Below, in pieces: positions 32,792-41,838 of a stretch of DNA of 64,000 nt. This DNA is from Variovorax fucosicus. Lineage in GTDB: Bacteria > Pseudomonadota > Gammaproteobacteria > Burkholderiales > Burkholderiaceae_C. The position numbers were made by a program, and so were the translations under genes. Position 1 is the stretch's first letter; each line of letters begins with the position of its first letter. Below the pieces are notes generated by a model, which was given only the letters and a program-made list of their open reading frames with translations, did not search any database and was not told the origin of the DNA. Location: assembly GCF_030316825.1 (NCBI RefSeq), contig NZ_JASZYU010000001.1, forward strand, positions 1,984,001 to 2,048,000. The letters run 5' to 3'.

Positions 32792-33220
32792 ATGAAATTC
32801 ATGATCATCCGCAAGGCCGACGCCGAGACCGAATCGGAAGCCAACCCGGTCGGCGAGGGCAACGACCAGATGCTGAAGGACATGATGGCCTACAACCAGG
32901 CCATGATGGACGCCGGCATCCTGCGCGGCGGCCAGGGCCTGAAGCCCAGTGCCTGCGGCGCACGCATCCAGTTCAAGTCCGGCAAGCCGAGCGTGACCGA
33001 CGGCCCGTTCGCCGAAGCCAAGGAGCTGATCGCCGGCTTCACGCTGATCGAGGTGGCGTCCAAGCAAGAGGCACTCGACTGGGTTCGCCGCTGGCCGGCC
33101 AGCGACGGCCACGGCAACGTGTCGCTCGAGCTGCGGCAGCTCTACGAGCTCGACGACTTCGAAGGCATCACCGATGTCGAGCGGGCCGCGCTCGACCGCC
33201 AGATGGGCGGCGCAGCATGA
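32792..33220 (+). CDS. YciI/DGPF-domain protein (2)
   Basis: 142 residues. The start (MKFMIIRKADAETESEA) and the SVTDGPFAEAKELIAGFTL motif parallel gene (1), so the two are diverged tandem duplicates. The linker to the sigma factor is 25 bp. The extra acidic C-terminus (ELDDFEGITDVERAALDRQ) distinguishes it from its neighbour. Confidence 0.88.
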   Translation: MKFMIIRKADAETESEANPVGEGNDQMLKDMMAYNQAMMDAGILRGGQGLKPSACGARIQFKSGKPSVTDGPFAEAKELIAGFTLIEVASKQEALDWVRRWPASDGHGNVSLELRQLYELDDFEGITDVERAALDRQMGGAA

Positions 33221-33245
33221 CCAGGACCAGCGCCGTGGCCGGGCA

Positions 33246-34511
33246 GTGAACGGCCCGGGCGCGACGCACGGCGCGATCGACGCGGTCTGGCGCATCGAGT
33301 CCGCGAAGATCATCGCGGGCCTCGCACGTATCGTGCGCGACGTCGGCCTGGCCGAAGAACTGGCGCAGGATGCACTGGTCGCCGCCCTCGAGAAGTGGCC
33401 CTCGACAGGTGTGCCGGACAACCCCGGCGCCTGGCTCATGGCCGCGGCCAAGTATCGCGGGCTCGACGAACTGCGCCGCCGCAAGCTGCTGGAGCGCAAG
33501 CACGAGGAATACGGCCACGAGCTCGTGGCCCGGGAGGCGCACTTCGTTATCGAAACGCACGAGGCACTCGACGACGACGTGGGCGACGATCTGCTGCGGC
33601 TGGTCTTCACCGCCTGCCACCCGGTGCTGTCACCCGATGCGCGCGTGGCACTCACGCTGCGCCTGCTCGGCGGCCTGACCACCGACGAGATTGCCCGCGC
33701 GTTTCTCGTGCCCGAGGCGACCATCGGCCAGCGCATCGTGCGCGCAAAGCGCACGCTGGCAGAGACGCGCGTGCCGTTCGAAGTGCCACGTGCCGCCGAG
33801 CTGCCGTCGCGGCTGGCCTCGGTGCTCGAGGTGATCTACCTCGTGTTCAATGAGGGCTATGCCGCCACCGCAGGCGACGACTGGATGCGGCCGACACTGT
33901 GCGACGAGGCGTTGCGCCTTGGCCGGGTGCTTGCCGAACTGATGCCCGGAGAGCCCGAGGTACACGGCCTCGTTGCGCTGATGGAAATCCAGGCCTCGCG
34001 CACCGCCGCCCGGGTCGATGCCCAGGGCGTACCGATCCTGCTGCTGGCGCAGAACCGGGCGCGCTGGGATCGGCTGCTCATCGGCCGCGGGCTCACCGCG
34101 CTGGCACGGGCCGAAGCGCTTGGCGGCGCACTCGGCCCTTATGCCCTGCAAGGCGCCATCGCTGCCTGCCACGCGCGGGCGCGCACCGCCGAGGCGACCG
34201 ACTGGGCCCGCATTGCGGCGCTGTACGACGCGCTGGCGCAGCTGATGCCCTCGCCGGTGGTGGCGCTCAACCGCGCGGTCGCCGTCTCGATGGCCTTCGG
34301 CCCGGCCGCCGGACTGGAGATCGTCGATGCGTTGGTCGCCGACGGCGCCCTGCAGGGCTACCACCTGCTGCCGAGCGTGCGGGGCGACCTGCTGGCCAAA
34401 CTCGGCCGCACCGCCGAAGCCTGCGCCCACTTCAAGGCCGCCGCCGCGCTCACGCGCAATGCGCGCGAGCGCGCCCTGCTGCTCGAACGCGCGGCCGACT
34501 GCGCGCGGTAG
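33246..34511 (+). CDS. ECF42-like RNA polymerase sigma factor with C-terminal extension
   Basis: 421 residues from a GTG. Sigma region 2 covers ~12-85 (LARIVRDVGLAEELAQDALVAAL and DNPGAWLMAAAKYRGLDELRRR). Region 4 covers ~125-180 (LRLLGGLTTDEIARAFLVPEATIGQRIVRAKRTL). A ~230-residue alpha-helical extension (RLGRVLAELMPGEPEVHGLVALMEI to the end) resembles the TPR-like C-terminal domain typical of ECF42 and needed for activity there. No anti-sigma gene is adjacent. Linkage to two DGPF genes is the hallmark of the ECF42 group. Confidence 0.9.
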   Translation: MNGPGATHGAIDAVWRIESAKIIAGLARIVRDVGLAEELAQDALVAALEKWPSTGVPDNPGAWLMAAAKYRGLDELRRRKLLERKHEEYGHELVAREAHFVIETHEALDDDVGDDLLRLVFTACHPVLSPDARVALTLRLLGGLTTDEIARAFLVPEATIGQRIVRAKRTLAETRVPFEVPRAAELPSRLASVLEVIYLVFNEGYAATAGDDWMRPTLCDEALRLGRVLAELMPGEPEVHGLVALMEIQASRTAARVDAQGVPILLLAQNRARWDRLLIGRGLTALARAEALGGALGPYALQGAIAACHARARTAEATDWARIAALYDALAQLMPSPVVALNRAVAVSMAFGPAAGLEIVDALVADGALQGYHLLPSVRGDLLAKLGRTAEACAHFKAAAALTRNARERALLLERAADCAR

Positions 34512-34521
34512 CGCGAAAAAA

Positions 34522-34542
34522 AGCCCGCTCGAGGCGGGCTTT
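34522..34542. terminator. Bidirectional terminator between the ECF gene and the lipoprotein gene
   Basis: AGCCCGC - TCGAG - GCGGGCT stem-loop with a run of seven A before it and TT after. On the minus strand the A-run becomes a good U-tract for the converging lipoprotein gene; on the plus strand it is weaker. Confidence 0.75.
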
Positions 34543-34560
34543 GGTGACGATGGCCAACGC

Positions 34561-35226
34561 TCAGTTGCGCGACGTGATGCCCTGCGTCGCCCGGCAGTTG
34601 CCGAACTCGCAGCGCACCGCCATCACCTGGCCGTTGCTGCACGCGATCGAATGACGCTCGTAGCCCGGGCCCTTGTCGACCAGCTGGGCCAGCGGCATGG
34701 CGTTGCAGCGTTGCGCCTTGGCGAGTTGCTCGGCGCTGTAAGTGTCGACGCCGGTTGCCCGCAGCGCGTCGACCGGGCGCTTGTTCAGGGGAACCCAGGT
34801 CACGCGCACCGTCGGGTCGGCGTTGACATAGCCCTTCTGGGCCAGGCAATTGGCCATCAGGGTTTCCTGCCGAGCCTTCCAGGCCGCACGCTCGGGCGTG
34901 TAGACGGCATAGTCGAAGCCGGCCAACCCGCCGATCGCGGCGAACCCCGCGAATGTGGGCCAGCCGTAGAGAATGCCCGCGCCGATCGTGATCGCGTCGA
35001 CGCCGAGCAGCGCGTCGTCATGCTGCGTGGCGGTGAACGGCAGGCTGCTGGCGGACTTGCGGCAGGTCGCCACGTCGGCGTCATAAACGGCGGTGTCGAC
35101 CTCCGTTGGCTCCACCACGGGCATATAGGAGGTCGCGCCCGAACCCGAGCCCGGGCCTTCCTTCGGCCGAACCGCACAGCCGCAGACCAATGCCGCGACG
35201 CACAACATGCTGAGCACCTTCTTCAT
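34561..35226 (-). CDS. Putative lipoprotein of unknown function
   Basis: 221 residues. The leader MKKVLSMLCVAALVCGC ends in a lipobox-like VCGC, so the mature protein would be lipidated at Cys17. A Gly/Ser-rich linker follows, then a region with DADVATCRKSASSLP and a glycine-rich hydrophobic segment (TIGAGILYGWPTFAGFAAIGG), similar to glycine-zipper lipoproteins. The C-terminal ~50 residues contain four Cys (QRCNAM, IACSNG, RCEFGNCRA), probably forming disulphides. I recognise no named family. Confidence 0.75.
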   Translation of the reverse strand: MKKVLSMLCVAALVCGCAVRPKEGPGSGSGATSYMPVVEPTEVDTAVYDADVATCRKSASSLPFTATQHDDALLGVDAITIGAGILYGWPTFAGFAAIGGLAGFDYAVYTPERAAWKARQETLMANCLAQKGYVNADPTVRVTWVPLNKRPVDALRATGVDTYSAEQLAKAQRCNAMPLAQLVDKGPGYERHSIACSNGQVMAVRCEFGNCRATQGITSRN

Positions 35227-35418
35227 GCATTCACCTACCAGTTCATTGACACGTCTGGCGATTGGATCATACAAATGGTTACTTGAGGAAGGGGCTGCGA
35301 TTCACTGTATCTTTACGCAACGCTACCGTGCGCTCATGGCGGCGAAACAGTGCGCTTCCACACTTCCCTTCACCTGCTGCCGAGTGGCATCAGGCTTCTC
35401 AGAAAGGAAGCTCTCTCC

Positions 35419-35946
35419 ATGATCTCGCTCACCCAACGTCTCGTTTCCGCCGGCTTGCTGGCCACCGCGGCTTTTGCCGCTTCGGCCCAGGCGCCGGCCC
35501 CGACCGCCGCGCCGCCTGCCGGTCCGGCCGCCGAGCACCGCATGCACAAGCCCCATGACGGCAAGCATTTCGAGCGCATGCAGGAACGGCGCGCCAAGCA
35601 CCTGGCCGAGCTGAAGACCAAGCTCAAGCTCAACGCTTCGCAGGAGGGCGCGTGGTCGACCTTCACCGCCGCGACGCAGCCGCCGGCCCGCCCGGCACAG
35701 CGTCCGGACCGTGCGGCGGCCCGGGCCGAGTTCGAAAAGATGACGACCCCGCAACGCCTCGAACGGATGCAGGCGCGCCAGGCTGAACGCAGCGCAAGGT
35801 TTGCTCAGCGCGCCGAAGCGACCAAAACCTTCTACGCCGTGCTGACGCCCGAGCAACAGAAGACCTTCGACGCCGAGTCGATGCGCCGCGGCCACCGTGG
35901 CGACCACGGCCATCGCGGCCACCAGGCCCCGCCCGCCAAGGGCTGA
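35419..35946 (+). CDS. Spy/CpxP-family periplasmic protein
   Basis: 175 residues. A signal peptide (MISLTQRLVSAGLLATAAFA, cleavage near ASA-QA) precedes a His/Arg/Lys-rich helical domain with two LTxxQ-like repeats: LKLNASQEGAW and LTPEQQKTFD. Spy/CpxP chaperones bind unfolded periplasmic proteins through such motifs. The C-terminal GHRGDHGHRGH is His-rich and could bind metal. The upstream 190-bp gap contains no other gene. Confidence 0.82.
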   Translation: MISLTQRLVSAGLLATAAFAASAQAPAPTAAPPAGPAAEHRMHKPHDGKHFERMQERRAKHLAELKTKLKLNASQEGAWSTFTAATQPPARPAQRPDRAAARAEFEKMTTPQRLERMQARQAERSARFAQRAEATKTFYAVLTPEQQKTFDAESMRRGHRGDHGHRGHQAPPAKG

Positions 35947-35975
35947 GCCACCGGCCGCCCGCGCGGCCCTTGAAC

Positions 35976-36010
35976 AAAAGCCCGCAGCGCTTGCGCACTG
36001 CGGGCTTTTT
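35976..36010. terminator. Strong bidirectional intrinsic terminator
   Basis: The 12-nt arms AAAAGCCCGCAG and CTGCGGGCTTTT are perfectly complementary around a 10-nt loop, followed by an additional T. It serves the Spy-like gene and the convergent small secreted-protein gene. Confidence 0.9.
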
Positions 36011-36028
36011 CACGTGGCACGAGGCGCG

Positions 36029-36388
36029 TTACTGGGGAGTTCCGGTCTCATGCTTCGGATTGGTGGGCACGGCGGGGCGTTCGCCCTTCTGGCCGAATTG
36101 CGGCCTGGTCTTGAGCACTTCCTGGCGCACTTCGCCCCGCGTGGTGCCGCTGATCGGCGTTGGCGCCATGTTCGGCTGGTTGTTGGTCTTGGTGCTCGCC
36201 TCGCCGCCCGGTGTGAGGGTGTTGGCAGGGCTCTTGTTGTTGGCGCGCGCTTCGGCACGCACCGCTTCGCGCGACGCCGGTTCAACTTCGGAGGGCTTGA
36301 CCGGGCCGGGGTTCTGCGCCGAGGCGATCCCCGCAAAAGCCATCATGCCGGCCAGCAGCGCGGAAGAGAAAAGATGGGTGTGCTTCAT
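36029..36388 (-). CDS. Small secreted protein of unknown function
   Basis: 119 residues with AAAGGA 8 bp before the ATG. A clear signal peptide (HLFSSALLAGMMAFAGIASA, cleavage before QNPG) is followed by a low-complexity, charged, probably unstructured mature region rich in Pro, Glu, Thr and Lys (PASREAVRAEARANNKSPAN, TRGEVRQEVLKTRPQFGQKG). The R-x-EV/AE helical motif resembles DUF4148-type Burkholderiales proteins, but the match is loose. It has its own terminator. Confidence 0.75.
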   Translation of the reverse strand: MKHTHLFSSALLAGMMAFAGIASAQNPGPVKPSEVEPASREAVRAEARANNKSPANTLTPGGEASTKTNNQPNMAPTPISGTTRGEVRQEVLKTRPQFGQKGERPAVPTNPKHETGTPQ

Positions 36389-36600
36389 GTTGTCGTCCTT
36401 TGAAATGGTTGGAACACGCGAGCCCCTTTTCGAAGCTCTGAAACCACCGTGGCCCCCGGAGCACGGCGCGGATGTGATCCTGCGCAAGCCCGGCCTGTAG
36501 GAGCAGGCCGGCGCGCGGCGCAGGCAAGACCCTCCGCGGAGCGTTCCTACGTTCCTTTCCTACAGGCGATATGCCCGCCTGGTCGTACAAACGACGTTCC

Positions 36601-37404
36601 ATGTTGCTTCACTCACCGCCGGCGGCATCTGCCGTGACTTCCTCTTCGCCGATTGCGCCCACCTCGTTGAAGGTGATGACCGTCAACACCCACAAGGGCT
36701 TCACGGCGCTGAACCGCAAGTTCATCCTGCCCGAACTGCGGGATGCGGTGCGCACGATCGGAGCCGACGTGGTGTTTCTGCAGGAGGTGCAAGGCACCCA
36801 CGATCGGCATGCGCGCAAGCACGACAACTGGCCCGAGGCGCCGCACTACGAATTCCTGGCCGACACCATGTGGCCGCAGTTCGCCTACGGCCGCAACGCG
36901 GTCTATCCGAAGGGGCACCACGGCAATGCGGTGCTGTCGAAGTTTCCGATCGTGCATTTCCAGAACCACGACATCTCGATCGCCGGACCGGAAAAGCGCG
37001 GATTGCTGCACTGCGTGCTGAGGCTGCCCGGCCGACCGATCGACGTGCACGTGATCTGCGCGCATCTCGGGCTGGCCGAAACGCACCGTCAGCAGCAGCT
37101 CGAGCTGCTGTGCCACATCGTCCGGGACGAGGTGCCGGGCGACGCCCCGCTGATCGTTGCCGGCGACTTCAACGACTGGCGCGGCCGCGCACACGATGTC
37201 CTTGAAGAAGGCGCTGCGCTGCGCGAGGTGTTCGTCCAGGCCAACGGCAGCGCCGCCAAGACCTTTCCGTCCCGGTTTCCGTTGCTCCAGTTGGACCGCA
37301 TCTACGTTCGCAACGCCGGCGTGCACGCGCCGGTCGTGCTGCCGCGCAAGCCATGGTCGCACCTGTCCGACCATGCCCCGCTGGTTGCCGAGATCGAACT
37401 TTGA
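36601..37404 (+). CDS. Endonuclease/exonuclease/phosphatase-fold protein (YbhP-like)
   Basis: 267 residues (an ATG at 36571 would add ten). EEP-fold motifs in order are [15 protein letters not shown] (metal Glu), [41 protein letters not shown] (D-x-N) and [11 protein letters not shown] (catalytic SDH). In E. coli ybhP-clsB-ybhN the same three gene types cluster, and this locus has the same order. The substrate is probably a phosphodiester, perhaps a lipid head group; that is inference. Confidence 0.88.
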   Translation: MLLHSPPAASAVTSSSPIAPTSLKVMTVNTHKGFTALNRKFILPELRDAVRTIGADVVFLQEVQGTHDRHARKHDNWPEAPHYEFLADTMWPQFAYGRNAVYPKGHHGNAVLSKFPIVHFQNHDISIAGPEKRGLLHCVLRLPGRPIDVHVICAHLGLAETHRQQQLELLCHIVRDEVPGDAPLIVAGDFNDWRGRAHDVLEEGAALREVFVQANGSAAKTFPSRFPLLQLDRIYVRNAGVHAPVVLPRKPWSHLSDHAPLVAEIEL

Positions 37405-37420
37405 AAAGAGGCCCTGCACC

Positions 37421-38653
37421 ATGAGCGCGCGCTGGGTTTCCGGCAACAAGGTCGACCTGCTCGAGAACGGCGAGGCGTACTTCCCGCGCGTGTTCGAGGC
37501 CATCGCCGCGGCCGAGCGCGAGGTGATCATCGAGACCTTCATCCTGTTCGAGGACAAGGTCGGAAAGGGCTTGCATGAGGCGATGCTCGCCGCCGCGCAG
37601 CGCGGCGTGCGCGTCGACCTGATGATCGATGGCTTCGGCTCGCCTGACCTGTCGGGCGAATACATCGGCAGCCTCACTGCGGCCGGCGTCAAGGTGCGCA
37701 TGTTCGACCCCGGCAGCAAGCTGATGGGCTGGCGTACCAACATGCTGCGGCGCATGCATCGCAAGATCGTGGTGGTCGACGGCCTGCGCGCGTTCGTCGG
37801 CGGCATCAACTTCTCGGCCGACCATCTGACCGACTTCGGGCCGAAGGCCAAGCAGGACTACGCGGTCGAACTCGCCGGCCCGATCGTCAGCGAAATCCAC
37901 CGCTTCGTGTTGCATGCGATCGCGGTTGGCGGCAAGGGCCATCGCTGGTACCGCCAGCGCCTGAAACAAGCGCCCGACATGAACGCGGTGCCCGACGCCG
38001 GCAGTGCCGAGGTGCTGTTCGTCACGCGCGACAACCGCCGCCACACCAACGACATCGAACGCCACTACCGCGCCGCGATCCGCACGGCCCGCCAGCGCAT
38101 CACCATTGCCAACGCGTACTTCTTTCCGGGCTACACGCTGATCCGGGAGATGCGGCGCGCGGCGCGGCGCGGCGTCGACGTGCGCCTGATCCTGCAGGGC
38201 GAGCCCGACATGCCGATCGTCAAGACCGCCGCGCGCATGCTGTATCACCACCTGCTGCATGCCGGCGTGCGCATCTACGAGTATTGCGACCGGCCGCTGC
38301 ACGGCAAGGTCGCGCTGGTCGACGACCGCTGGTGCACGGTGGGCTCCAGCAACCTCGACCCGCTGTCACTGTCGCTCAACCTCGAAGCCAACGTCGTCGT
38401 GCGCGACCAGGCGTTCAATGCCGTGCTCGCCGGACGGCTCGAGCACCTGATGCACCACAGCTGCAAGCAGATCGATACCCAGCAGCTCGGCGACTGGAGC
38501 GGCTGGCGGCTGGTGCGCAGCTTTCTGGTCTTCCACCTGATGCGCTGGTATCCGGCCTGGGCCGGCTGGCTGCCGCGCCACGCGCCGCGCCTTCAGCGAG
38601 TTGAGGCGGGCGAACTTGCCCCGAACGGGTCGACGCAGACGGACGTCGCATGA
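37421..38653 (+). CDS. clsB: Cardiolipin synthase B (phospholipase D family)
   Basis: 410 residues with two HKD motifs: MHRKIVVVDGLRAFVGGINF and LHGKVALVDDRWCTVGSSNLD, each with H-x-K. It has no N-terminal membrane helices, unlike ClsA, which agrees with ClsB. It joins phosphatidyl groups to form cardiolipin or related lipids at the inner membrane. GAGG lies upstream of the ATG. The stop overlaps the ybhN-like gene (ATGA). Confidence 0.9.
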   Translation: MSARWVSGNKVDLLENGEAYFPRVFEAIAAAEREVIIETFILFEDKVGKGLHEAMLAAAQRGVRVDLMIDGFGSPDLSGEYIGSLTAAGVKVRMFDPGSKLMGWRTNMLRRMHRKIVVVDGLRAFVGGINFSADHLTDFGPKAKQDYAVELAGPIVSEIHRFVLHAIAVGGKGHRWYRQRLKQAPDMNAVPDAGSAEVLFVTRDNRRHTNDIERHYRAAIRTARQRITIANAYFFPGYTLIREMRRAARRGVDVRLILQGEPDMPIVKTAARMLYHHLLHAGVRIYEYCDRPLHGKVALVDDRWCTVGSSNLDPLSLSLNLEANVVVRDQAFNAVLAGRLEHLMHHSCKQIDTQQLGDWSGWRLVRSFLVFHLMRWYPAWAGWLPRHAPRLQRVEAGELAPNGSTQTDVA

Positions 38654-39672
38654 CCACCGCCGCGCCCGCGTCGCGCGAAGGCGCAGGCGCATCGGGCCCG
38701 ACCGCCAGACCCCGGTGGCTCTGGGCCCGCCGCATCGGCACCTGGGCCTTCTTCGCGCTGGTTGCCTGGCTGCTCGTGAAACAGGCGCGCGGCATCGATT
38801 GGGACGACGTGATGGCTGCGTTCTCGCGCCTGCCGGCGAGCACGCTACTCACCGCCGCCGCGCTGGCCGCCGCCAGCTTTACGCTTTACAGCACCTACGA
38901 CCTGCTGGGCCGCTACCTGACCGGCCACCCGCTCGGCACCCGCACGGTGATGGGCGTGACCTTCATCAGCTATGCGTTCAACCTGAACCTCGGCTCGCTG
39001 GTCGGCGGCGTCGCGTTCCGTTACCGGCTCTACTCGCGGCTCGGCCTCGGCAACGCCGTGATCACGCGCGTGCTGGGTTTCAGCATGCTCACCAACTGGT
39101 TCGGCTACCTGGTGGTGGCCGGTGCGGCCTTCTGCTTCTGGCCGCTCGACCTGCCGCCCGACTGGAAGATCGACAGTGGCGGCCTGCGCGTGCTGGGCGG
39201 CGTGCTGCTGGCGCTCGGCGCCGGGTATCTGGTGCTGTGCGCCACCGCAAAAGAAAAGACCCTGAGCCTGCGCGGCCACGAACTGCAGGTGCCGACGCTG
39301 CGCATGGCGCTGCTGCAACTGGTGATGTCGTGCACCAACTGGTCGCTGATGGGCGGCGTGGTCTGGCTGCTGCTGCAGCAGAAGGTGGCCTACCCCGAGG
39401 TGCTAGCCGTGCTGCTGGTCGGCGCGGTGGCCGGCGTCATCACGCACGTGCCGGCCGGCCTCGGCGTGCTTGAAGCCGTTTTCGTCGCACTCCTGTCGCA
39501 CAAGCTGCCGCAGGGCCAGATCCTCGCGGGGTTGATCGGCTACCGCGCGCTGTACTACCTCGCCCCGCTGGCGATCGCCACCATCGCCTATGTGGCAATG
39601 GAAGTGCGGGCACGCCGCGCGAGCCGTGCCAGCGGCCAAATCGCCGCACCGAAACCGCCAAAACGGTACTAG
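38650..39672 (+). CDS. YbhN/UPF0104 lysylphosphatidylglycerol-synthase-like membrane protein
   Basis: 340 residues with about eight membrane helices, including FFALVAWLLVKQARGI at the start. The conserved UPF0104 segment is FISYAFNLNLGSLVGGVAFRYRLYSRLGL, and THVPAGLGVLEAVFVALL is the signature near the C-terminus. It corresponds to the flippase-like domain of MprF, without the aminoacyl-transferase part, so lipid translocation is likely. Translation is coupled to clsB. Confidence 0.88.
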   Translation: MTTAAPASREGAGASGPTARPRWLWARRIGTWAFFALVAWLLVKQARGIDWDDVMAAFSRLPASTLLTAAALAAASFTLYSTYDLLGRYLTGHPLGTRTVMGVTFISYAFNLNLGSLVGGVAFRYRLYSRLGLGNAVITRVLGFSMLTNWFGYLVVAGAAFCFWPLDLPPDWKIDSGGLRVLGGVLLALGAGYLVLCATAKEKTLSLRGHELQVPTLRMALLQLVMSCTNWSLMGGVVWLLLQQKVAYPEVLAVLLVGAVAGVITHVPAGLGVLEAVFVALLSHKLPQGQILAGLIGYRALYYLAPLAIATIAYVAMEVRARRASRASGQIAAPKPPKRY

Positions 39673-39764
39673 TTGGCAGTTTTGGCGCGTCCTGACTAGG
39701 CGAGCGCCACCAGATTCATGCTGCACTGCAGCAAAACAGCGCGGCGAGGCCTATAGTTCACTTC

Positions 39765-40265
39765 ATGCGCACTCCCAACTCCTATCCCCGCTTCTTCAAC
39801 CCGTTGATGCTGTGGACCGACGTCGCGCTCAAGACCGGCGAAATGCTGATCTCCTCGGGCTCGGTGATCCAGATGCGCACCCGCCGCATGGCCGAACACG
39901 GCATGCAGCCGACATCGGCCGACATGCGCGAGATCCACCTCATGAGCGAAGAGAAGCTCGCCGCCGTCACCGAATCGGGCGCGGCCATTGCCAACCAGCT
40001 TCACACCACGCAGTACGCGCTGATGAATCGCGCGGTGCAGCAGTGGTTCAACACCGGCACGGCGCTGGTCTCGCTGACCACCAGCTTCACACCGGCGCAG
40101 GCACTGTCGCGCGCCCAGGCCCTGGTCGATGCCACCACGCGCGCGGCCGCCACCATCACCCATTTCTCCAGCGCCGGTGCCCGCGTTGCGCAGCGCGCGC
40201 TCAAGCCGATTCACGCCAAGGCGACGTCGAACCATCGCCGCCTTTCGCAGACGACCGCCGACTGA
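39765..40265 (+). CDS. Polyhydroxyalkanoate granule-associated phasin
   Basis: 166 residues, mostly amphipathic helix, with NPLMLWTDVALKTGEMLISSGSVIQMRTRRMA at the N-terminus typical of the Comamonadaceae phasin type. An Ala/Thr-rich second half (ALVDATTRAAATITHFSSAG) and a basic tail follow. Phasins coat PHB granules in the cytoplasm. No phaC, phaA or phaB is nearby. Confidence 0.85.
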   Translation: MRTPNSYPRFFNPLMLWTDVALKTGEMLISSGSVIQMRTRRMAEHGMQPTSADMREIHLMSEEKLAAVTESGAAIANQLHTTQYALMNRAVQQWFNTGTALVSLTTSFTPAQALSRAQALVDATTRAAATITHFSSAGARVAQRALKPIHAKATSNHRRLSQTTAD

Positions 40266-40271
40266 ACTTCG

Positions 40272-41441
40272 TCAGCTCGCCCGAACCAGGCGCAGCAGCG
40301 TGATCTCCGACGGCGCGCCAAAGCGCTTGGGCGGGCCCCAATAGCCGGTACCCCGGCTCACATAAACCCACATGTCGCGCAACCGGTGCAGCCCGGCCGT
40401 GAATGGCTGCTGCATCGGCACGAACAGGTTCCACGGAAAGAACTGTCCGCCGTGCGTGTGGCCCGACAACTGAAGCTGGTAACCCGCTTCTGCCGCGGCC
40501 GGCGCGCTGCGCGGCTGGTGTGCCAGCAGCACCCGCGTGGTGCTGCCGGTCGGCGCACCGGCCAGAGCGCCTTCGGGGTCGCTCTCGTGCGCGGCATCGA
40601 AATGCCCGGCGGTGAAGTCGGTCACACCGGCCAGCACCAATGCGTCGCTGTCGCCGGTCGAGCGGCCCGGCGTGTCCTGCCGCAGCACCACGTGTTCGTT
40701 GAGCAGCACGCGCAGCCCGATGCGGCGCAGTTCGGCGATCCAGGCCGATGCGCCGGCGTAGTACTCATGGTTGCCGGTCACCACATAGGTGCCATGCCGT
40801 GCCCGCAGGCCACCCAGTGGCGCAATGTGGTCACGCAGCTCGGGCACGCTGCCGTCGACCAGGTCGCCGGTGATCGCGACCACGTCGGCGCCCAGCTTGT
40901 TCACGGCCTCGACGATGCGGTGGATGTAACCGCGCCTGATGGTCGGGCCGACATGGATGTCGCTGAGTTGCGCGATCGTGAAGCCTTCCAGCGCCGCCGG
41001 TAGCCCCGCAATGGGCACGTCGACCCGCTTCACGCCCGCTGTGCGCCGCGCATTCACGAAACCGATGAGGGAGGTGGCCGTGGCCGCCAAAGGCACCGCA
41101 GCGGCGCTCCAGGCCTTTACCAGGGGCCAATCGACCGCCAGGCCGCCCAACGCGTTCGCCGCCCAGGCCAGCAGCAGCCCGAAATCACGCGCGACGGTCA
41201 GCACGAACATCGACGAGAACCAGCCCATGCTGAGCAGGCCGATCCATTTCCAGGTGTCGGCCACCGGCTTGGCGGCTGAGCGCAGGCCGATGAAGGGCAG
41301 CGGCATGGTCACGGCAGACACCGCGAGCAACAGCACCAGAACGGGCCAGGTGGGCGTGAACGCTGCTAATCCGGGCGACAGCCGCAGCCCGATGTACAGG
41401 TGCAGCAGCGCAGTCAGCAGGGTCAGGGGACGAAGCGGCAT
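40272..41441 (-). CDS. Membrane-anchored metallophosphoesterase (YaeI-like)
   Basis: 389 residues from the chosen ATG (one at 41486 is possible). Four to five N-terminal membrane helices (~1-145) precede a calcineurin-like phosphoesterase domain. Metal ligands are in QLSDIHVGP (D-x-H), ITGDLVDG (GD), VTGNHEYYAG (GNHE), and LSGHTHGGQFFP (GHTH). This type hydrolyses phosphodiesters or UDP-sugar-like lipids at the inner-membrane surface. It converges with the phasin gene, 6 bp apart. Confidence 0.88.
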   Translation of the reverse strand: MPLRPLTLLTALLHLYIGLRLSPGLAAFTPTWPVLVLLLAVSAVTMPLPFIGLRSAAKPVADTWKWIGLLSMGWFSSMFVLTVARDFGLLLAWAANALGGLAVDWPLVKAWSAAAVPLAATATSLIGFVNARRTAGVKRVDVPIAGLPAALEGFTIAQLSDIHVGPTIRRGYIHRIVEAVNKLGADVVAITGDLVDGSVPELRDHIAPLGGLRARHGTYVVTGNHEYYAGASAWIAELRRIGLRVLLNEHVVLRQDTPGRSTGDSDALVLAGVTDFTAGHFDAAHESDPEGALAGAPTGSTTRVLLAHQPRSAPAAAEAGYQLQLSGHTHGGQFFPWNLFVPMQQPFTAGLHRLRDMWVYVSRGTGYWGPPKRFGAPSEITLLRLVRAS

Positions 41442-41508
41442 CGGAGCCTTGTGCAACGGGCACAGCCCGGGGGGATGCAGATGCAAGGCGCATGCCCTGC
41501 ATTCAAGG

Positions 41509-41838
41509 TCACGCGATCACAAAAGCCAGCGCCACCGCACCAATGGCCAGCACGGCCAGCCCGACCAGGAACACCATTTCGGCGCGCCGCTCGTGCTGTG
41601 CGGCCCCGTGGCGCGAGCGGATCGACATGAACGACAGCACCGCACTGGCCAGAAACACCAGCGCATCGGCCGCCAGCAGCTTGTCGACGACGACACGCGA
41701 ATGTCCGCCCTGGCGCAGGTGCCCGATCGACAGCACCGTCATGCACACGCCGATCATCGTGGCCGACGTGGGCAGGATATGCGCCGAAAGCCCCCGCGCC
41801 ACGACGACGACCTGATCGTTTGCGCTGCTACTGCTCAT
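41509..41838 (-). CDS. Small three-helix membrane protein, unknown function
   Basis: 109 residues. Three hydrophobic segments are visible (MIGVCMTVLSIG, LAADALVFLASAVLSFM, MVFLVGLAVLAIGAVALAFV). A basic linker with RSRHGAAQHERRAE lies between helices 2 and 3. The start overlaps the stop of the upstream secreted-protein gene (TGATG), so the two are co-translated. I recognise no named family. Confidence 0.7.
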   Translation of the reverse strand: MSSSSANDQVVVVARGLSAHILPTSATMIGVCMTVLSIGHLRQGGHSRVVVDKLLAADALVFLASAVLSFMSIRSRHGAAQHERRAEMVFLVGLAVLAIGAVALAFVIA

